64,000 bases of DNA, from the NCBI GenBank assembly GCA_963969495.1, contig OZ018317.1:31907003-31971002 (forward strand). Reading direction: 5' to 3'. Under the pieces are notes generated by a model. The model saw only the letters and a program-made list of their open reading frames with translations. It had not been told where the DNA came from and made no database searches. The DNA is from Ceratothoa steindachneri. Lineage: Eukaryota > Arthropoda > Malacostraca > Isopoda > Cymothoidae. The position numbers were made by a program, and so were the translations under genes. Shown piece by piece: positions 31,850-43,664 of the stretch (the first letter of the stretch is position 1; each line of letters begins with the position of its first letter).

Positions 31850-33434
31850 ACGTTACTTAGAGAAGTATTAGTAGCTAAAAAATCTCATGTAGTAGAGGAA
31901 AAAATATTCGAACTGTTAAAACACTGGTGTGCCAAACTAAGAGCAAAAAAGAACTTCGGGTCACATCCCTCTGCAAAGAGAACTCAAAGGAATTCTTCCT
32001 GCACGAAAATAGGTACAAACTAGTTCACCCGCGCATAGGCCCTCTAAGAGATGACGTTAGCGTGCTGCAAGAGTCGAATCTGGCTATCGCTAACATGTTA
32101 AACGAATACTTCAACTCTGTGTTTACAAGGGAAAAAGACGGTCCCACCCTGAGGCCAGGGGTGTATCTCAATGAAGGAGACAACCTAAGCGAGTTAATAT
32201 TAGACGACGAGGAAGTGGAGGCTAGAATAAAGAACCTCAACCCGTACAAGTCTCCAGGTACAGATGGCTTTCTCCCTAGAGCCCTTCAGGCAGTGAGCAG
32301 TGAGGTTGCTCAACAAATTACTGCGATCTTTTACGAATCGCTAGAAACAGGGGAGGTGCCAGAGGACTGGAGGACGGCGGACTTGATTCCCATATTTAAG
32401 AAGAGAGAGAGCGAAAACTCGGGCAACTACCGGTCTATAAGTTTGACCTCCGTTGTAGGCAAAATGTTAGAGAGCATAATAGCCTAAAAAATAGTAAAGC
32501 ACATAGAAATAAACAACTTATCCTAGATTCCCAACAAGGGTTTCGCAGGAATCGATCGTGTCTCACAAATCTACTAGAATTCTTTCACGGCATTCTGGGT
32601 GAGTACGATCGTAGTCGGGCTGCGGACATCTTATACCTGGGATTTCAAAAGGCCTTTGATAAGGTGCCACACCCCAAGTTGATGTGCAAGTTCCGCGCGG
32701 CTGGAAATACAGGTAGGGTGGCCAGCCGGATCGAGAATTGGTTGCCAGGCAGGCGAAAAAGAGTGAGAATAAACGGGGTAGCCTCGAGACGGGCTCCCGA
32801 GAGTAGTGGTGTACCCCAGGGTTCCGTGCTCGGTCCAGTTTTGTTCATCATCTATATAAATTATATAGACGATGGGTTGCTTTGCTCTATATCCAAGTTC
32901 GCGGACGATACAAAATTAGCAGGCAGCGTGAGCTCACGCGAAGGAATGGAAAATCTACAAAGCAACCTTCAGTGGTTAGGATAGTGGTTGGAGACCTGGT
33001 AGGTGCTATTTAACCTTAACAAGTTCAAGGTTATGCACATTGGCTATACCAATCCTCGAGAAGACTATCACTTGTTAGGTAGAGTTCTGGGGCTGACTGA
33101 CCTGGAAAAGAACTTGGTTGTACAAATCATCACTGACCTAAAGTTTTCCAGGTAGTGTGCCGATGTAGAAAAAAATACACAAACACTATTGCGATAGATA
33201 AAGAGGCAATTTTCCTTTCGAAACAAGGAGATTGTTTTCAAATTGTACAACTCTAGTTATATTTCACCTGGAGTACGCCGTTTAATTCTGGCCTTCTACG
33301 CTGCGTAAGGGCATAGGTAGACTAAAACGGGTCCAGGCTAGGGCCACCAAGTTAATTCCTTCACTTAAGCACAAAGGCTATCAACGTCTGCTTCAAGAAT
33401 TGGGGCTTTTCTCTCTGCAGACTCGCTGATGATG
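31850..33434 (+). pseudogene. LINE reverse transcriptase
   Basis: The RT domain of the CR1/Jockey-like LINE. After a degraded linker, frame 31927-32487 reads NEYFNSVFTREKDG, EEVEARIKNLNPYKSPGTDG (RT entry motif), VPEDWRTADLIPIFKK and NYRSISLTSVVGKMLE. Across frameshifts come QQGFRRNRSC-type sequence (about 32535) and LGFQKAFDKVPHPKL (about 32640-32680, motif A; the usual D is mutated in LxFQKAFD but KAFDKVPH is intact). SGVPQGSVLGPVLFIIYINY (about 32805-32865) and ISKFADDTKLAG (about 32895-32925, catalytic FADD) follow. More stops occur near 32984, 33155 and 33200. The last readable block is RVQARATKLIPSLKHKGYQR (about 33328-33388). Confidence 0.9.
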
Positions 33435-33690
33435 AGGCCAGCTAATAGAGACCTTCAAAATTTTAAGGGGGTGTCGAAAACGTGGACTACAGAAGAATGT
33501 TCACGTTAAACACAAATCCGACTCGTAATCATGGTTACAAGCTGGATTTGCCCCCATTCCAGACTAGTATTTGCTAGAACTACTTCTCTTATAAGATATG
33601 TAGTACATGGAATCGTCTTCCTGTCGAGGTGGTGGATAGTTCGTGAAGGTGTGCTGCCCGGCTTCCTTTATCAATCTTTGCTTTCATCAA

Positions 33691-34019
33691 CAAACAGTGC
33701 TATTGCTTATTTATCGAATAAAAGTGAATACTAGTGTTTTTAAACTGCATTGAATACTAAAAATTATAAATCTACGTATGTAAGTTAATTTATTTGGACA
33801 TATAAAATGATATTACCGCATTACGTCGAAAAGTCCCATGTTCCCACTGAGTCTGTTTGAAAGCCATTAGGCCTAAACTCAATTTAGTGATTAGAAGTGC
33901 AGTGCTGCCACATTCATCTTGTTTAACTAATCTCTTCACTCTTTGAATTAAAAAATTAAAACAATCACTCATCAATCAAAACCTAACAACCTTCAAAGTA
34001 AAAATTTTAACAGTTAAAC
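33691..34019. other. Spacer between two LINEs
   Basis: AT-rich, nothing recognised. It may contain the 3' UTR of the upstream LINE and the 5' end of the next. Confidence 0.5.
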
Positions 34020-34102
34020 ATTACTGTTTCTCCCAGTAATTAAACAAACTCCCATAGCACATAAGCACTGTTGTCACATTTCTCCATTTATCCTTAGAAA
34101 GA

Positions 34103-34902
34103 ATGGCTCTTCCTACTCTCAGCAAGGCAGACAAAGAAAAAATACTCCAATTACAAGAGGAACGACCGAATTAAACGAACCAGTTAATTTTAATGAACTG
34201 CAGACCCATATTTCCTCATCTACGCTATCAGTTCATGCTAAAGACATTATGAACGTTCTCTTTAAGTTTTTTGAATCATCTTTTGCCGAACAAGAACAAA
34301 AAATCATCTCTCTCAAAAAATCTAACGAACAAATGAGATAAAAAGTCGAAAAATTAGAAGAAAAGGTTGATTCTTCCGACGCTTATGAAAGACGAGATAC
34401 GATTATATTCTCCGGCAATATACCTGAAGCTACCAATAATGAAAACTGCAGCAATATCATCCGCAAACTTATTAAAGATAACTTCCACATACAAATGCAA
34501 GAAGCTGACATCTCTGTTGCTCATCGTCTAGGTCCCAAACCAAAAGTACAAGGTCCCGACAAAAGAAACATAATTGTGAAGTTGCGCAGAAGTGATCTGA
34601 AGCGTGATATCTTCTCAGCATGCAAAGAATTCAAACCTTCATTCTATGTAAACGAACAACTGACTCCAAATCGCAACAAAATCTTTTTTGTCCTCCGCCA
34701 AGCTAAAAAGAAATTCTCCACAAAGATCGCAGGCTGTACTACCAGAGATGGATTCATCAACGTTTTCCTGCCATCACCCTCCGGTCGCCGTGACCTACGT
34801 ATAGTTATCAATACCCGAGCTGCCCTCCAAAAATTTCTGTCGGAACACCTCAATTCGACGCTTGTAGACTTTAATGGTGAGAATCTCTGGAACGATCAGT
34901 AA
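34103..34902 (+). pseudogene. LINE ORF1 protein
   Basis: ORF1p, an RNA-binding chaperone of non-LTR elements. The start at 34103 reads MALPTLSKADKEKILQLQEE, then the frame shifts near 34170. The second frame gives a coiled-coil segment (EQEQKIISLKKSNEQM, stop near 34339, then KVEKLEEKVDSSDAYERRDT). From 34495 the open part reads ISVAHRLGPKPKVQG, KRNIIVKLRRSDLKRDIF, FYVNEQLTPNRNKIFFVLRQ and DGFINVFLPSPSG, ending at 34902. This order matches the Transposase_22-type ORF1 fold (coiled coil, RNA-recognition-like domain, C-terminal domain). ORF2 begins about 210 bp further on. Confidence 0.85.
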
Positions 34903-35114
34903 TAATACCTTCGGCGATATTACTGTTTTAGATGAAAAAAACAAAAACAAACAAACCCTGTTTTGACCTAGCATTCACTTGCTTTTATTTCAATTGTATT
35001 ACATACTTTATTCCTTTTTCTCTTATTAAACTTATCATAAAAATAGTATTTTGACTCTTTATAGATATTTAATACGTAATTTCAATTTGTAACCTTTAAT
35101 TTGCAAATTCCTTT

Positions 35115-38020
35115 ATGTTTGAACACCTCGATCACTTCAATAATATTGATCCAGACATAAACCATTTTGATGAATTATATCCAAATTTTAAAGAAAATAA
35201 CGTAAGAAACCAATACTACGATTGTGATAAATTTAACACTACATTTTCATTTGAAAAAAACAGACCTGTCCATTTTAAATCTTAACATTTGATCTTTGCA
35301 CGCAAACTTTGATGAATTTTCAATATTTTTGTCAACACTTAATTATAAATTTTCCGTTTTGGCATTCACCGAGAGCTGGCTAACAAATAATAATAAACAC
35401 CTTATCAGTGTCCCAAACTAGGGGGAGGTATAAGCGTGTATATATCTGACAGACTCAATACTAAAAAAGTTGACGAAATTAGTATTTCCTATAACTATAT
35501 TGAAACTTTATTTATCGAAGTAAAATCAAATGGTAAAACAACAATCATTTGAACCGTATATAGACCTCCTTCTGGTGACCCAAAGATGTTTATAGATAAG
35601 ATTACTGAATTAATCAATTACTTCAATGTTACAAACTATGACGACATAATAATTACAGGAGATTTTAACTTCGATTTATTAAACTTTGAAAACTACGCAT
35701 CAACTCAGTTCTTCCTCAATACTTTTTATTCTCATTCCTTACTTCCAATTATAACAAAACCAACAAGAATAACCCAAAACTCAGCAACTCTAATATTTTC
35801 AGAGTTCACGCCGAAAATTACTCTTCCGGTATTCTCCTTTGTGACATATCGGACCATCTTCCTATATTCATGATCCCAAAGTCTTTTTTTCAACTCGAAC
35901 AATATTCATCAAAACCGTACAATAACCTACCGCATAATTAACGAAAATACCTTATCAAACTTCTATAACTATGTTCTAAATCAGAATCTATATGAAATTT
36001 CCTATATAAATGACATCGATTCTGCCTACGAAAAGTTAATTTCAAGGCTAGACGATGCTTTTAAACTTAATTGTCCTCTAAAATCTAAAACCATATCATA
36101 TAAACACAAAAAAAAAAACCTTGGATAACAAACGCAATTATAAATAACATCAAAAAACGTCAAAAGTACTTTTCTCTTTATAAGCTTAGTCAAATTCCAG
36201 AACACACATATAAAATTTTCGGAATCAAGTTACTAACCAAATTAAAATAGCCAAGAAAAATTTTTACCATGAACGATTTAATCAAACGAAAAACAATATA
36301 AAACAAACTTGGAAATTAATCAATTCTGTGATAAAACCTGAAATTACTAAAGGAACAAACCAAATTAAACCAATTATAATTGACGGTAAACCAGTTGATG
36401 ACAATAGGGGAAAAGCGAATGAATTCAATAAATTTTTTGTCAACGTAGGTAAAAAAATCTCAGACTCCTGCAAAATAGTCGATAAATCTTTTTTTTTTGT
36501 ATTTTAATGAGATTAATGTACCAAATTCCTTGTTCTTTTCTCCTGTAAGAGTAGCCGATATAAAAAAATCATTAGTTCACTAACAAATAAAAAATCAGGT
36601 ATTAATTCAATCTCCACTAAAATTTTAAAATACATCTCCGATATAGTTGCTCCAATTTTAGCCTCAATAATTAATAAATTATTTACGCAGGGTATATTCC
36701 CAAGTGTATTAAAAGTTGCTCAGGTAACACCGTTACCAAAGGCCGGAGACCTCACAAACGTCAGCAATTACCGCCCTATTTCATGTCTTACAATGTTCAG
36801 TAAAATATTTGAAAAAATAGCATTCAATAAACTTTATAAATTTCTGGAATCTAATTCCCTGTTGTATAAATACAATATGGTTTTAGACTTCAGAAATCAA
36901 CGATTCACGCGATAATTAACCACCTTAAATATTTATATGATAATATTGAAAAGGGCCACATTGTATTCTCAATTTTTCTCGATTTTAAAAAAGCTTTCGA
37001 TTGTGTCAACCATAATATTCTACTGTCAAAATTAGCTATGTACGGAATTAGAGGCAACTGTCAAAATTGGTTCAAATCATATTTAACTGAAAGAAAGCAA
37101 TTTGTCTCCGTCAATGGTCATGACTCATCCCACCTTAATATTACAACTGGAGTCCCACAAGGCTCCGTGCTAGGGCCACTGTTTTTTTTTTAATCTATAT
37201 AATGATATTGTTAAATCATCTTCTCTGTTTAAATTTATATTATTCGCGGATGATAGTGCCTTATCAACTCCCTTGCAATATGACAAACCGAGCAACATTG
37301 CATCTACAATAAATAAAGAACTCGAAAATGTCCTCAGGTGGCTTAATGTTAATAAACTATCAATAAATGTAGATAAAACCAAATATATTCTTTTCTCTTA
37401 CAACAAATCTATTGAATTGCCGCATATTAAAATGGGCGACGGAATAATCTATGAAACTACTCATATCAAATTCCTAGGCATCTTTATTGACAAAAATCTG
37501 AGTTTTAACCAACATATTACGCATATCTCAACAAAACTATCAAAATCGATTGGAATATTATACAAATTAAATAAGTTTCTTCCTAAATCTATTCTCCACT
37601 CTTTATATATGACAATGGTGCAACCTTACTTGACATATGGCATATAGAGTTGGTATGGAAAATATCAAAATTATCTCAATAAATTAGTCATATTACAGAA
37701 AAAAGCAATTCGAGCCATCCATCAACTTGACTACAATGAGCACACTAATCGATATTTTAAGGAATCCAGAATTCTAAAATAAAATGATCTCTTTGTTTTT
37801 CAAACATCCTTATTCCTTTACAAAACAATAAAGTGTTCCTATAATAACTACATATATATTTAATATGTTACAAACAGCTGATTCAAACTCAAAATCACAA
37901 TGTAGCTTTCTGTACAAATCTATCAAAATATGGAATGGTTTGGACGACAATATCAAATCCCACACCAATTTAGCTCAATTCAAAAAAGCTCTTAAAGACA
38001 ATATAATTTCGGCTTACTAA
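35115..38020 (+). pseudogene. LINE ORF2, endonuclease and RT
   Basis: ORF2 with AP endonuclease then RT. The start at 35115 (MFEHLDHFNNIDPDINHF) is the first ATG after ORF1. Endonuclease: SILNLNI-stop-SLHANFDEF (about 35271), VLAFTESWLTN (about 35358), GGGISVYISDRL (about 35423), TVYRPPSGDPKMF (about 35555) and IIITGDFNFDLLNF (about 35647), then a frameshifted SDH region near 35850. RT: KKSGINSISTKIL (about 36588), VSNYRPISCLTMFSKIFEK (about 36760), DFKKAFDCVNHNIL (about 36980, motif A), GVPQGSVLGP (about 37150) and FILFADDSALSTP (about 37230, catalytic FADD). The frame 37273-37647 covers LSINVDKTKYILF and KFLGIFIDKNLSFNQH. The end is KKALKDNIISAY with a stop at 38020. Roughly ten lesions in total. 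Confidence 0.9.
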
Positions 38021-38490
38021 ATTTCTATTCAGTTTTTGTTATTGTGAATTTATTTGTTACCGTACACTATTATACTGTGTACTATTACTTTGATTTATAC
38101 ATTATAAATATGTCATTTTTTATATAAGACTGTTGACTATGTTAACTACAGATCTTTTGAAATAATCGCTAGAAATAAAATAGTTTTTTAATTTATCTCA
38201 AAATTTAAATAATATAATTATTCGTTATTTGCAATCTTTACAATGGTTAGGTTCTCAAATGTATACTAAGTTGTTTATATTTTTATAAACATGAGGGGAT
38301 TTTTATTCTTGATAATGTTATGCTTAGTCTTAAGTTTTAAGTTTCTGCCCTAAAAGTCACTCACTTATTTTGGGCCCATAACTAATTTTTGTATGTATAT
38401 ACATATATACGGGTATGTATAAGTACTTATTGTAACTTGTCATTAAGATTTAAAATGTAATATATTTATACTGTAAATTGGATTAGTATG

Positions 38491-38525
38491 GAATAAATAA
38501 ATAAAAAATAAATAAATAAATAAAT
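38491..38525 (+). repeat. (AATA)n tail of LINE
   Basis: A microsatellite tail of AATA repeats immediately follows the 3' UTR, the expected end of a CR1/L2-like element that lacks poly(A). Confidence 0.9.
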
Positions 38526-40392
38526 CCAGACTGAATGATGTAATCCATTAATATGTATAGAAAGTAGGGTCAAGTAGATTATAAAAGTAACTTAAATAGG
38601 TTTCAGCTCTCCTATTAAAATTTCCTGATTGTGTCCTTTTTCACATCACAATCAGGTATCTTTTCCACTTTATATACCCGCAAAAGCACGGTGCTATGCT
38701 TTTTCTCTTGCTACAGGTTAGGGCTTGGCCAAAATAGTACCTCTTTGTGACTCTTCAGATATTTCACCTATAATAGGATGTTCCGAATGCAGCCCCTTCT
38801 CACCAAAATGTTTTTTTCCATCGCATTTTTTTTTCAGACACAGGCTTTTTAGATTGCAGAAAATTTCCCTCCAAACAAGCCCTTTGCAACACAGCAACAA
38901 TCTCTTCACCCAAAACAGGGCTCTAAAATGTCAACCTTCTTATCGCAAGTGTTGCTTACTTTTGGTTATCTTCAGGTTATAGTTTTCTTCATTATCTTCC
39001 CGAGTAGGCAATATCCAGATTAATTGTTTTAGAAAAAGTCAAATACCTTTTTCAGACATATATTGAGACTAGTTGAGTCCCAAATTATCTCGTTTGTTGG
39101 TAGGTAGTTGTAGGAAAGGATGGATTCAACTCAGTAAATATTTGAAAATAAAAGTGCTGAAAGTTTAATACAGGCAACTGCGTCAGACTGCAAGATCCCG
39201 CTTTTGAAAAAGAGATTTTCTGCAGGTTGCAGAGCCACTAGTTTGGAAGCTTGAAAGTTGTGGAAGAGGAGTTTTATAATAATTTGATTAAACAACGAAT
39301 TTGAAAAGAGTCTGTACGTTACAGCCTGAAAAGAATTTAAAGGAAATGAAAGCACGTATAAGAGGACCGAATTTTCTTACAACGTAAAATATTTGACAAT
39401 AAATGGATACCCCACGACATAACAATGGAACTAAACGTTTAACTGAATCCAGTACTGAGCTTAAATCTGTTTATCGCTGACACATAATATTAAAAATAAT
39501 TTGTCCGATAGGAATTTAATTAGAAATATGAGAGGAGAAAACTTAAAAAAGATAGAGGATATTTTGAAGGCAATGCTGAGCATTTATCTTTTCGTGCGTA
39601 AGTTACTGCACCCACTAAAATGAAATGTCTTAACAATCTGATTTTGAAATGGAAATGTTTAACGTCTGAAAAGGACACTATACAACTCCACGAGAGGGAA
39701 AAGGCCCAAGATTGAGTGAACACACTGCCTACTCTATGTTTCAAATTTTCCCCCCTCCCGTCGCCCACCCCCACCTCGCCAACCCAAAGTATGGGCCGGG
39801 TGGGGGTAGGGGAGTTGTAAACGCGTCCGACCATCCCGGCAAGGACCTTCAATCGTGCAATATTTGCTTACACCCGTTTGATTTGTTAGACTTCTTTCTC
39901 TATTTGTATATGTACTCTGAACGTTAACTTTCACACTTCCTACGCCTATGTAGTTATATGTAGTATTTGGATGTTTTCCTTAACAACCCCTAAATCTGTT
40001 TTACTAAAAGGACACTACAGTAAGGAATAGCTTTAATGAAGAAGGGGTCTTTGGATGTGATGAGGAGGATGGTGGTTATGAAAGGAGAGAAAAATCACTC
40101 CATGTCAAATCTAATTACAGATAGGGAAAACAGGACTTTGGCATCTAAAAACACATCGGTATTGTCGCGTTATTCACGATTCCTTTCGCTTTAAAAATTT
40201 CGCTTTGTTGAATGTTTCAATTTGTGAATGTGATGAACTTATCTGTTGTATTCTGTTAATTATAGTGTACCCCCCCCCCTCTCTCGGATTGCACGCTCAG
40301 AGATACAAATGACCCAATAAAGGCCTTTTCCTGGATAAATATGAGCTCGTTTTTTCCCAAACACTATTACATGGGTTACGCAAAAAAAGCGG
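38526..40392. other. Non-coding stretch with a hairpin
   Basis: No gene supported. A 10-bp perfect stem, cctgattgtg with cacaatcagg, lies at 38624-38656 with a 13-nt loop. A GC-rich patch at 39750-39840 contains ccccctcccgtcgcccaccc and its partial complement ggccgggtgggggtagggga nearby. An 11-bp C run lies near 40270. Confidence 0.5.
38624..38656. other. 10-bp perfect hairpin
   Basis: The arms are cctgattgtg (38624-38633) and cacaatcagg (38647-38656). It lies about 100 bp past the LINE tail and may be part of an unidentified small element. Confidence 0.85.
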
Positions 40393-41001
40393 ATCAACTG
40401 GAGAATCCAGTCCAGATGTGTTGGGTGGCGGATTTTATAGTTGGAGACTAAAGATTCTAAATGTGGCATTATAAATTTTTTTTATTCATAATCTAATCTA
40501 CATAAAATCCAAATGATAAGATTTAAAGTCATAAAAGGTAAAAGATACTATATTTAATCTTATCCCCATATTCAACGAGATCTTGGACTTAAGCACAGGA
40601 CAGTAAATCATAGCATTAACTTTGTAGATCCTCACACGGGTGGGCATACCCAAGCTATTGAGTCATATTGGAATAAACAGAAACTTAAATTTATTAGCAA
40701 CCTATTTAAGTGAAATAATGTGGTGAGATAGGTTTGGAACCAATGCTTTCCAGTATTTATGCGAACATATAAGCGAACTAAATTCATGATAGGTTTTTAC
40801 TCTATAAAAAAGTAAAATCATTCAATCTTTTATAATTATTTACTGTTTATTATGTTAGCTTACATATTTAATTTGTGTATAATAAAGATAAACATTATTT
40901 GCATTTTGCTATTCTATGCCTTTAAATTATCTATATAAGCTCGGGTGGCAGATTGTCCAGTTGGAACATTTCTGGCAAACTAGGCGGCAGATTCTCCAGT
41001 T
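40393..41001 (+). mobile_element. Merlin/ISXO2-like remnant with possible TIRs
   Basis: The transposase remnant at 40561-40794 is bracketed by related inverted sequences. On the left, near 40394-40408, is caactggagaatcca. On the right are two copies of its complement, cagattgtccagttgg near 40950 and cagattctccagttta near 40986. An ISXO2-like C-terminal protein segment between them supports a small Merlin-like transposon, here heavily deleted (about 600 bp). The two right-hand copies make the exact boundary uncertain. Confidence 0.55.
40561..40794 (+). pseudogene. ISXO2/Merlin-like transposase C-terminus
   Basis: The C-terminal fragment of an IS1016/ISXO2-type (Merlin) DDE transposase. It reads VNHSINFVDPHTGGHTQAIE then SYWNKQKLKF in one frame (about 40600-40690). 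This is the family's FVDPxTGAHTQxIExxW block, containing the last catalytic Glu in the IE pair. It then shifts to ATYLSEIMW-stop-DRFGTNAFQYL and a stop near 40794 (family ending YLxEFMWRxRF...). The rest of the protein is missing upstream. Two frame changes and one stop. Confidence 0.72.
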
Positions 41002-41269
41002 TATCTAAAAAGCTTTTATTGTTTAACTCCTATTCCCCTATATTAAAAGATGCATTAATTTAATTGCACGCTTCATTCTCGGTATGCTTGGAAATGTTTT
41101 GTTGTTAATGCTGAGTCTATTCTTTTCTCTCTTTGTTCAAGTCTTTATTCCTTTTCCGATTGAGCACCATAAGCTGCTTGTGTTCGACATTTACGTAAAT
41201 TCTTTTCTCTCAAGACTCTCAGTTTAGCCTCGGCGTAGAATATAAATTGACAATCTTATTATTTTGTTA

Positions 41270-41320
41270 AAATACTCAAAATGTTTATTAGCAGCTATTT
41301 TTTATTGATTTTTTTTATGT
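41270..41320 (+). repeat. Dispersed 51-bp repeat, copy 1
   Basis: atactcaaaatgtttattag, then cagctattttttattgattt. It matches 43427-43477 with few differences, in the same orientation and about 2.16 kb apart. Confidence 0.8.
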
Positions 41321-43426
41321 GTAAGTACTCAAAAATATAATATTGCAATGAATATCAATTGCTTTGAATCAGATATAAGTGAGTGATGTTCAGACACTAT
41401 TTGTCATTATTGGTTGATACATATTTTGTACTGAGCTATTTTAAAGACCTTGTATCAATCACATTTTACGGTGATCCACTTGTGTGATTGAGACCTTAAA
41501 ACATTTTGTTGTCATCCATTCGGCACACGCGACACACGCTAAGTGTTATTACTTAATTTTAAAGTCTGGCTCCTTCAAATAATTGCCTTTAAGGTGCAGC
41601 AATTCAGCATGTTAAAGTGATTTCAGATGTGAAGCAATATGTTAAATTGTTCGTTTTGTATGCAACTACTAACGGCGTAGATTGGTGTAAATGTCAAAAT
41701 AACCTGACCTAACCTAACTAAGGTTAGATTATATGTTAATCAAAATAGAATTAGATTTATAAAAAAATATTATCCGAGAATATGGTCGTTTTGGCGGTAT
41801 ATAGTCCTATTATGGTCGCTGTTTCTGAAAAATGGTCGCAATTTAAAGCAAGGATTCTCTTCTACCCCCAAGAAAGTCCCTTATTGTAAGGTAGAGACGG
41901 AAGCCACGACTAAAACATAACCCTGCATACCTAATTCTGCTATAAAATCGGATAACACGACGATATCTCGTCTTCAATCTTTTATTAGGGAAGTTATATT
42001 TAACATTGATGTAAAATGGGAATTAATATGTAAAAATGTTAAAAAATGTAAGCAAATGTTTTGAGGGAGCAATAAGCTGTAGGGGCGAGCCAATCCCCCC
42101 CCTCTAACCTTCCGGCCCTAACCAGAGCTGAAAGGACAAAAGCTGGTTGGCGACTAGTCTCCGAAAATATATCTAGGTAGTCTCAATCTAGTTCAAGACT
42201 GCCGGTGGCACTGAGGCCAGTGGGGCGGGTCGCTCCTCCAGGTACCAGTGGTAAAATCCTAAACGGAGCACATTCTTACGGGGTGGTGAGGCTTGGAGTG
42301 AAAGAGGTTGGCGAGTTATTTTTTAAACTATTTAGTCATAGGAGCAAAAGTTAGAGTTTAACGCGGGATCCGAATCACAGTTCACAATCACATAATTGGA
42401 GACAAAAATTGTGTTCCCATTCGGCGACTAAACATAAGCAGTGTAAATTATTATTACGCATGACGAGTAGCAGTTCTCCACTCAGTTACATCCCCTTGAT
42501 CAGCAATGTGGTTTGTGACTGAAAGAGCCCCACATTGAATTGGAAACCCATTTCTTCGTTAGAAAACTTTTTAATATAAAATATTTTACCTAGCAATAAT
42601 TTTGATGGAATTAGAGAAGGAAGTCGTAAATGTAGGGATTTCTTTTAGAGAGAAAATATATAATTCTTTTATTAAGGACAGCCTTCGGAAGTGAATGACT
42701 TCAAACATCAGACACGAATTATTATTATTAGACTTGAAGTGATGATAGAAACTAGTCTCTTCTAGAAAATTGTGTCCTGAGTAAAGAATTATATATAAAA
42801 AAACAACAACTCGTAAAACTGATTTTTTCCTTCATATTTAAAAGCTCAAAAATGAATTGAAATATTTAGAGAATTAAAACTTCTAAATTAGTTGGTGCCC
42901 CAAAACATGTAATTATACTAGAGAACACCTAAGTAATTAAAATATCCTTAAACTTAGATTTATTATGGCAAACGGAACTTTAAAATCTGCTTTCAAGATC
43001 TAAGACTTTAAATAAAAACTTTATAAATTACTTTCAAAAGGAAACTTGTCGAAAAGCAGACTTGTTCTACAAATGTCCGCAGGATACACTTGACTAAAAT
43101 TGCAACAATGAAGGATATCAAAACTTAAAAAATAAGTGACCCTTTAAAAGTTTACCTAGTAAATCCTTAAAGAATTCGTTCACCAAAGGGAATTCAATTA
43201 ATATTTTAGTTATTTTGAATGAAAATAAACTTTTATATTTTCACGATGATAAAAAACATGGTTGGGGGGGGGGGCATGAGAAGGCGAATGAATAAATAGG
43301 AAGGAGATATTTAAAAAAACAAAACAAGAATGGCAACAATTTATATATCAAACCTTGTTTCTACTAAGCAGTGGTACCGGAGGGTGCATTTAAAACCCCC
43401 TTGAAAAATTTGTTTCAAAAGAGTTA

Positions 43427-43477
43427 AGATACTCAAAATAGTTATTGGCAGCTATTTTTTATTGATTTTTTTTATGT
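43427..43477 (+). repeat. Dispersed 51-bp repeat, copy 2
   Basis: atactcaaaatagttattgg, then cagctattttttattgattt. Partner of 41270-41320. Confidence 0.8.
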
Positions 43478-43664
43478 ATATTTTTTTCCTAAAGGATTTT
43501 TTAGCTATAATTATTTTCTTTAGTAAAGGAGTAGGTTAGGATGGTTGAGGCTAGGTAGTTTTAATATTAAGTCAAACAGCAAAAATATATTTATTTCACA
43601 AAACACCAATACTTAACCTAACCTAATTCTTGATTTAAACAAAATTTTATAAAAAATAATCCTT

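Larger units (their letters stand above)
30370..33690 (+). mobile_element. CR1/Jockey-like LINE, interrupted
   Basis: A non-LTR retrotransposon relic on the plus strand. GC-richer 5' sequence (30370-30560) is followed by an endonuclease (30561-31451), an inserted 128-bp-unit element (31452-31845), RT (31850-33434) and a C-terminal tail reading ending near 33680. The wording SGVPQGSVLGPVLF and FxKAFDKVPH fits the Jockey/CR1 group. Downstream, KLDxPHSRLVFARxYF and WNRLPVEVV-type blocks near 33540-33640 are the usual C-terminal signature of such LINEs. Confidence 0.87.
34020..38525 (+). mobile_element. Full-length-looking two-ORF LINE
   Basis: A 4.5-kb non-LTR element with ORF1 (34103-34902), ORF2 (35115-38020), a 3' UTR of about 470 bp and an (AATA)n tail at 38491-38525. 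The coding parts read almost end to end with a moderate number of frameshifts and stops, so it is younger than the LINE at 18 kb. Domain wording (VYRPPSG, GDFNFDLLNF, KKAFDCVNH, GVPQGSVLGP) fits the CR1/L2/Rex-like side of the Jockey superfamily. No target-site duplication was confirmed. Confidence 0.88.
41002..43664. other. AT-rich DNA, no gene
   Basis: No coding region supported. Contents: one copy of a dispersed 51-bp repeat (41270-41320), short CCTAA motifs near 41705-41730, and a GC-richer patch at 42085-42300 with an 8-bp C run. A second copy of the dispersed repeat lies at 43427-43477, with CCTAA/TTAGG-like motifs near 43530 and 43612. Confidence 0.5.
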
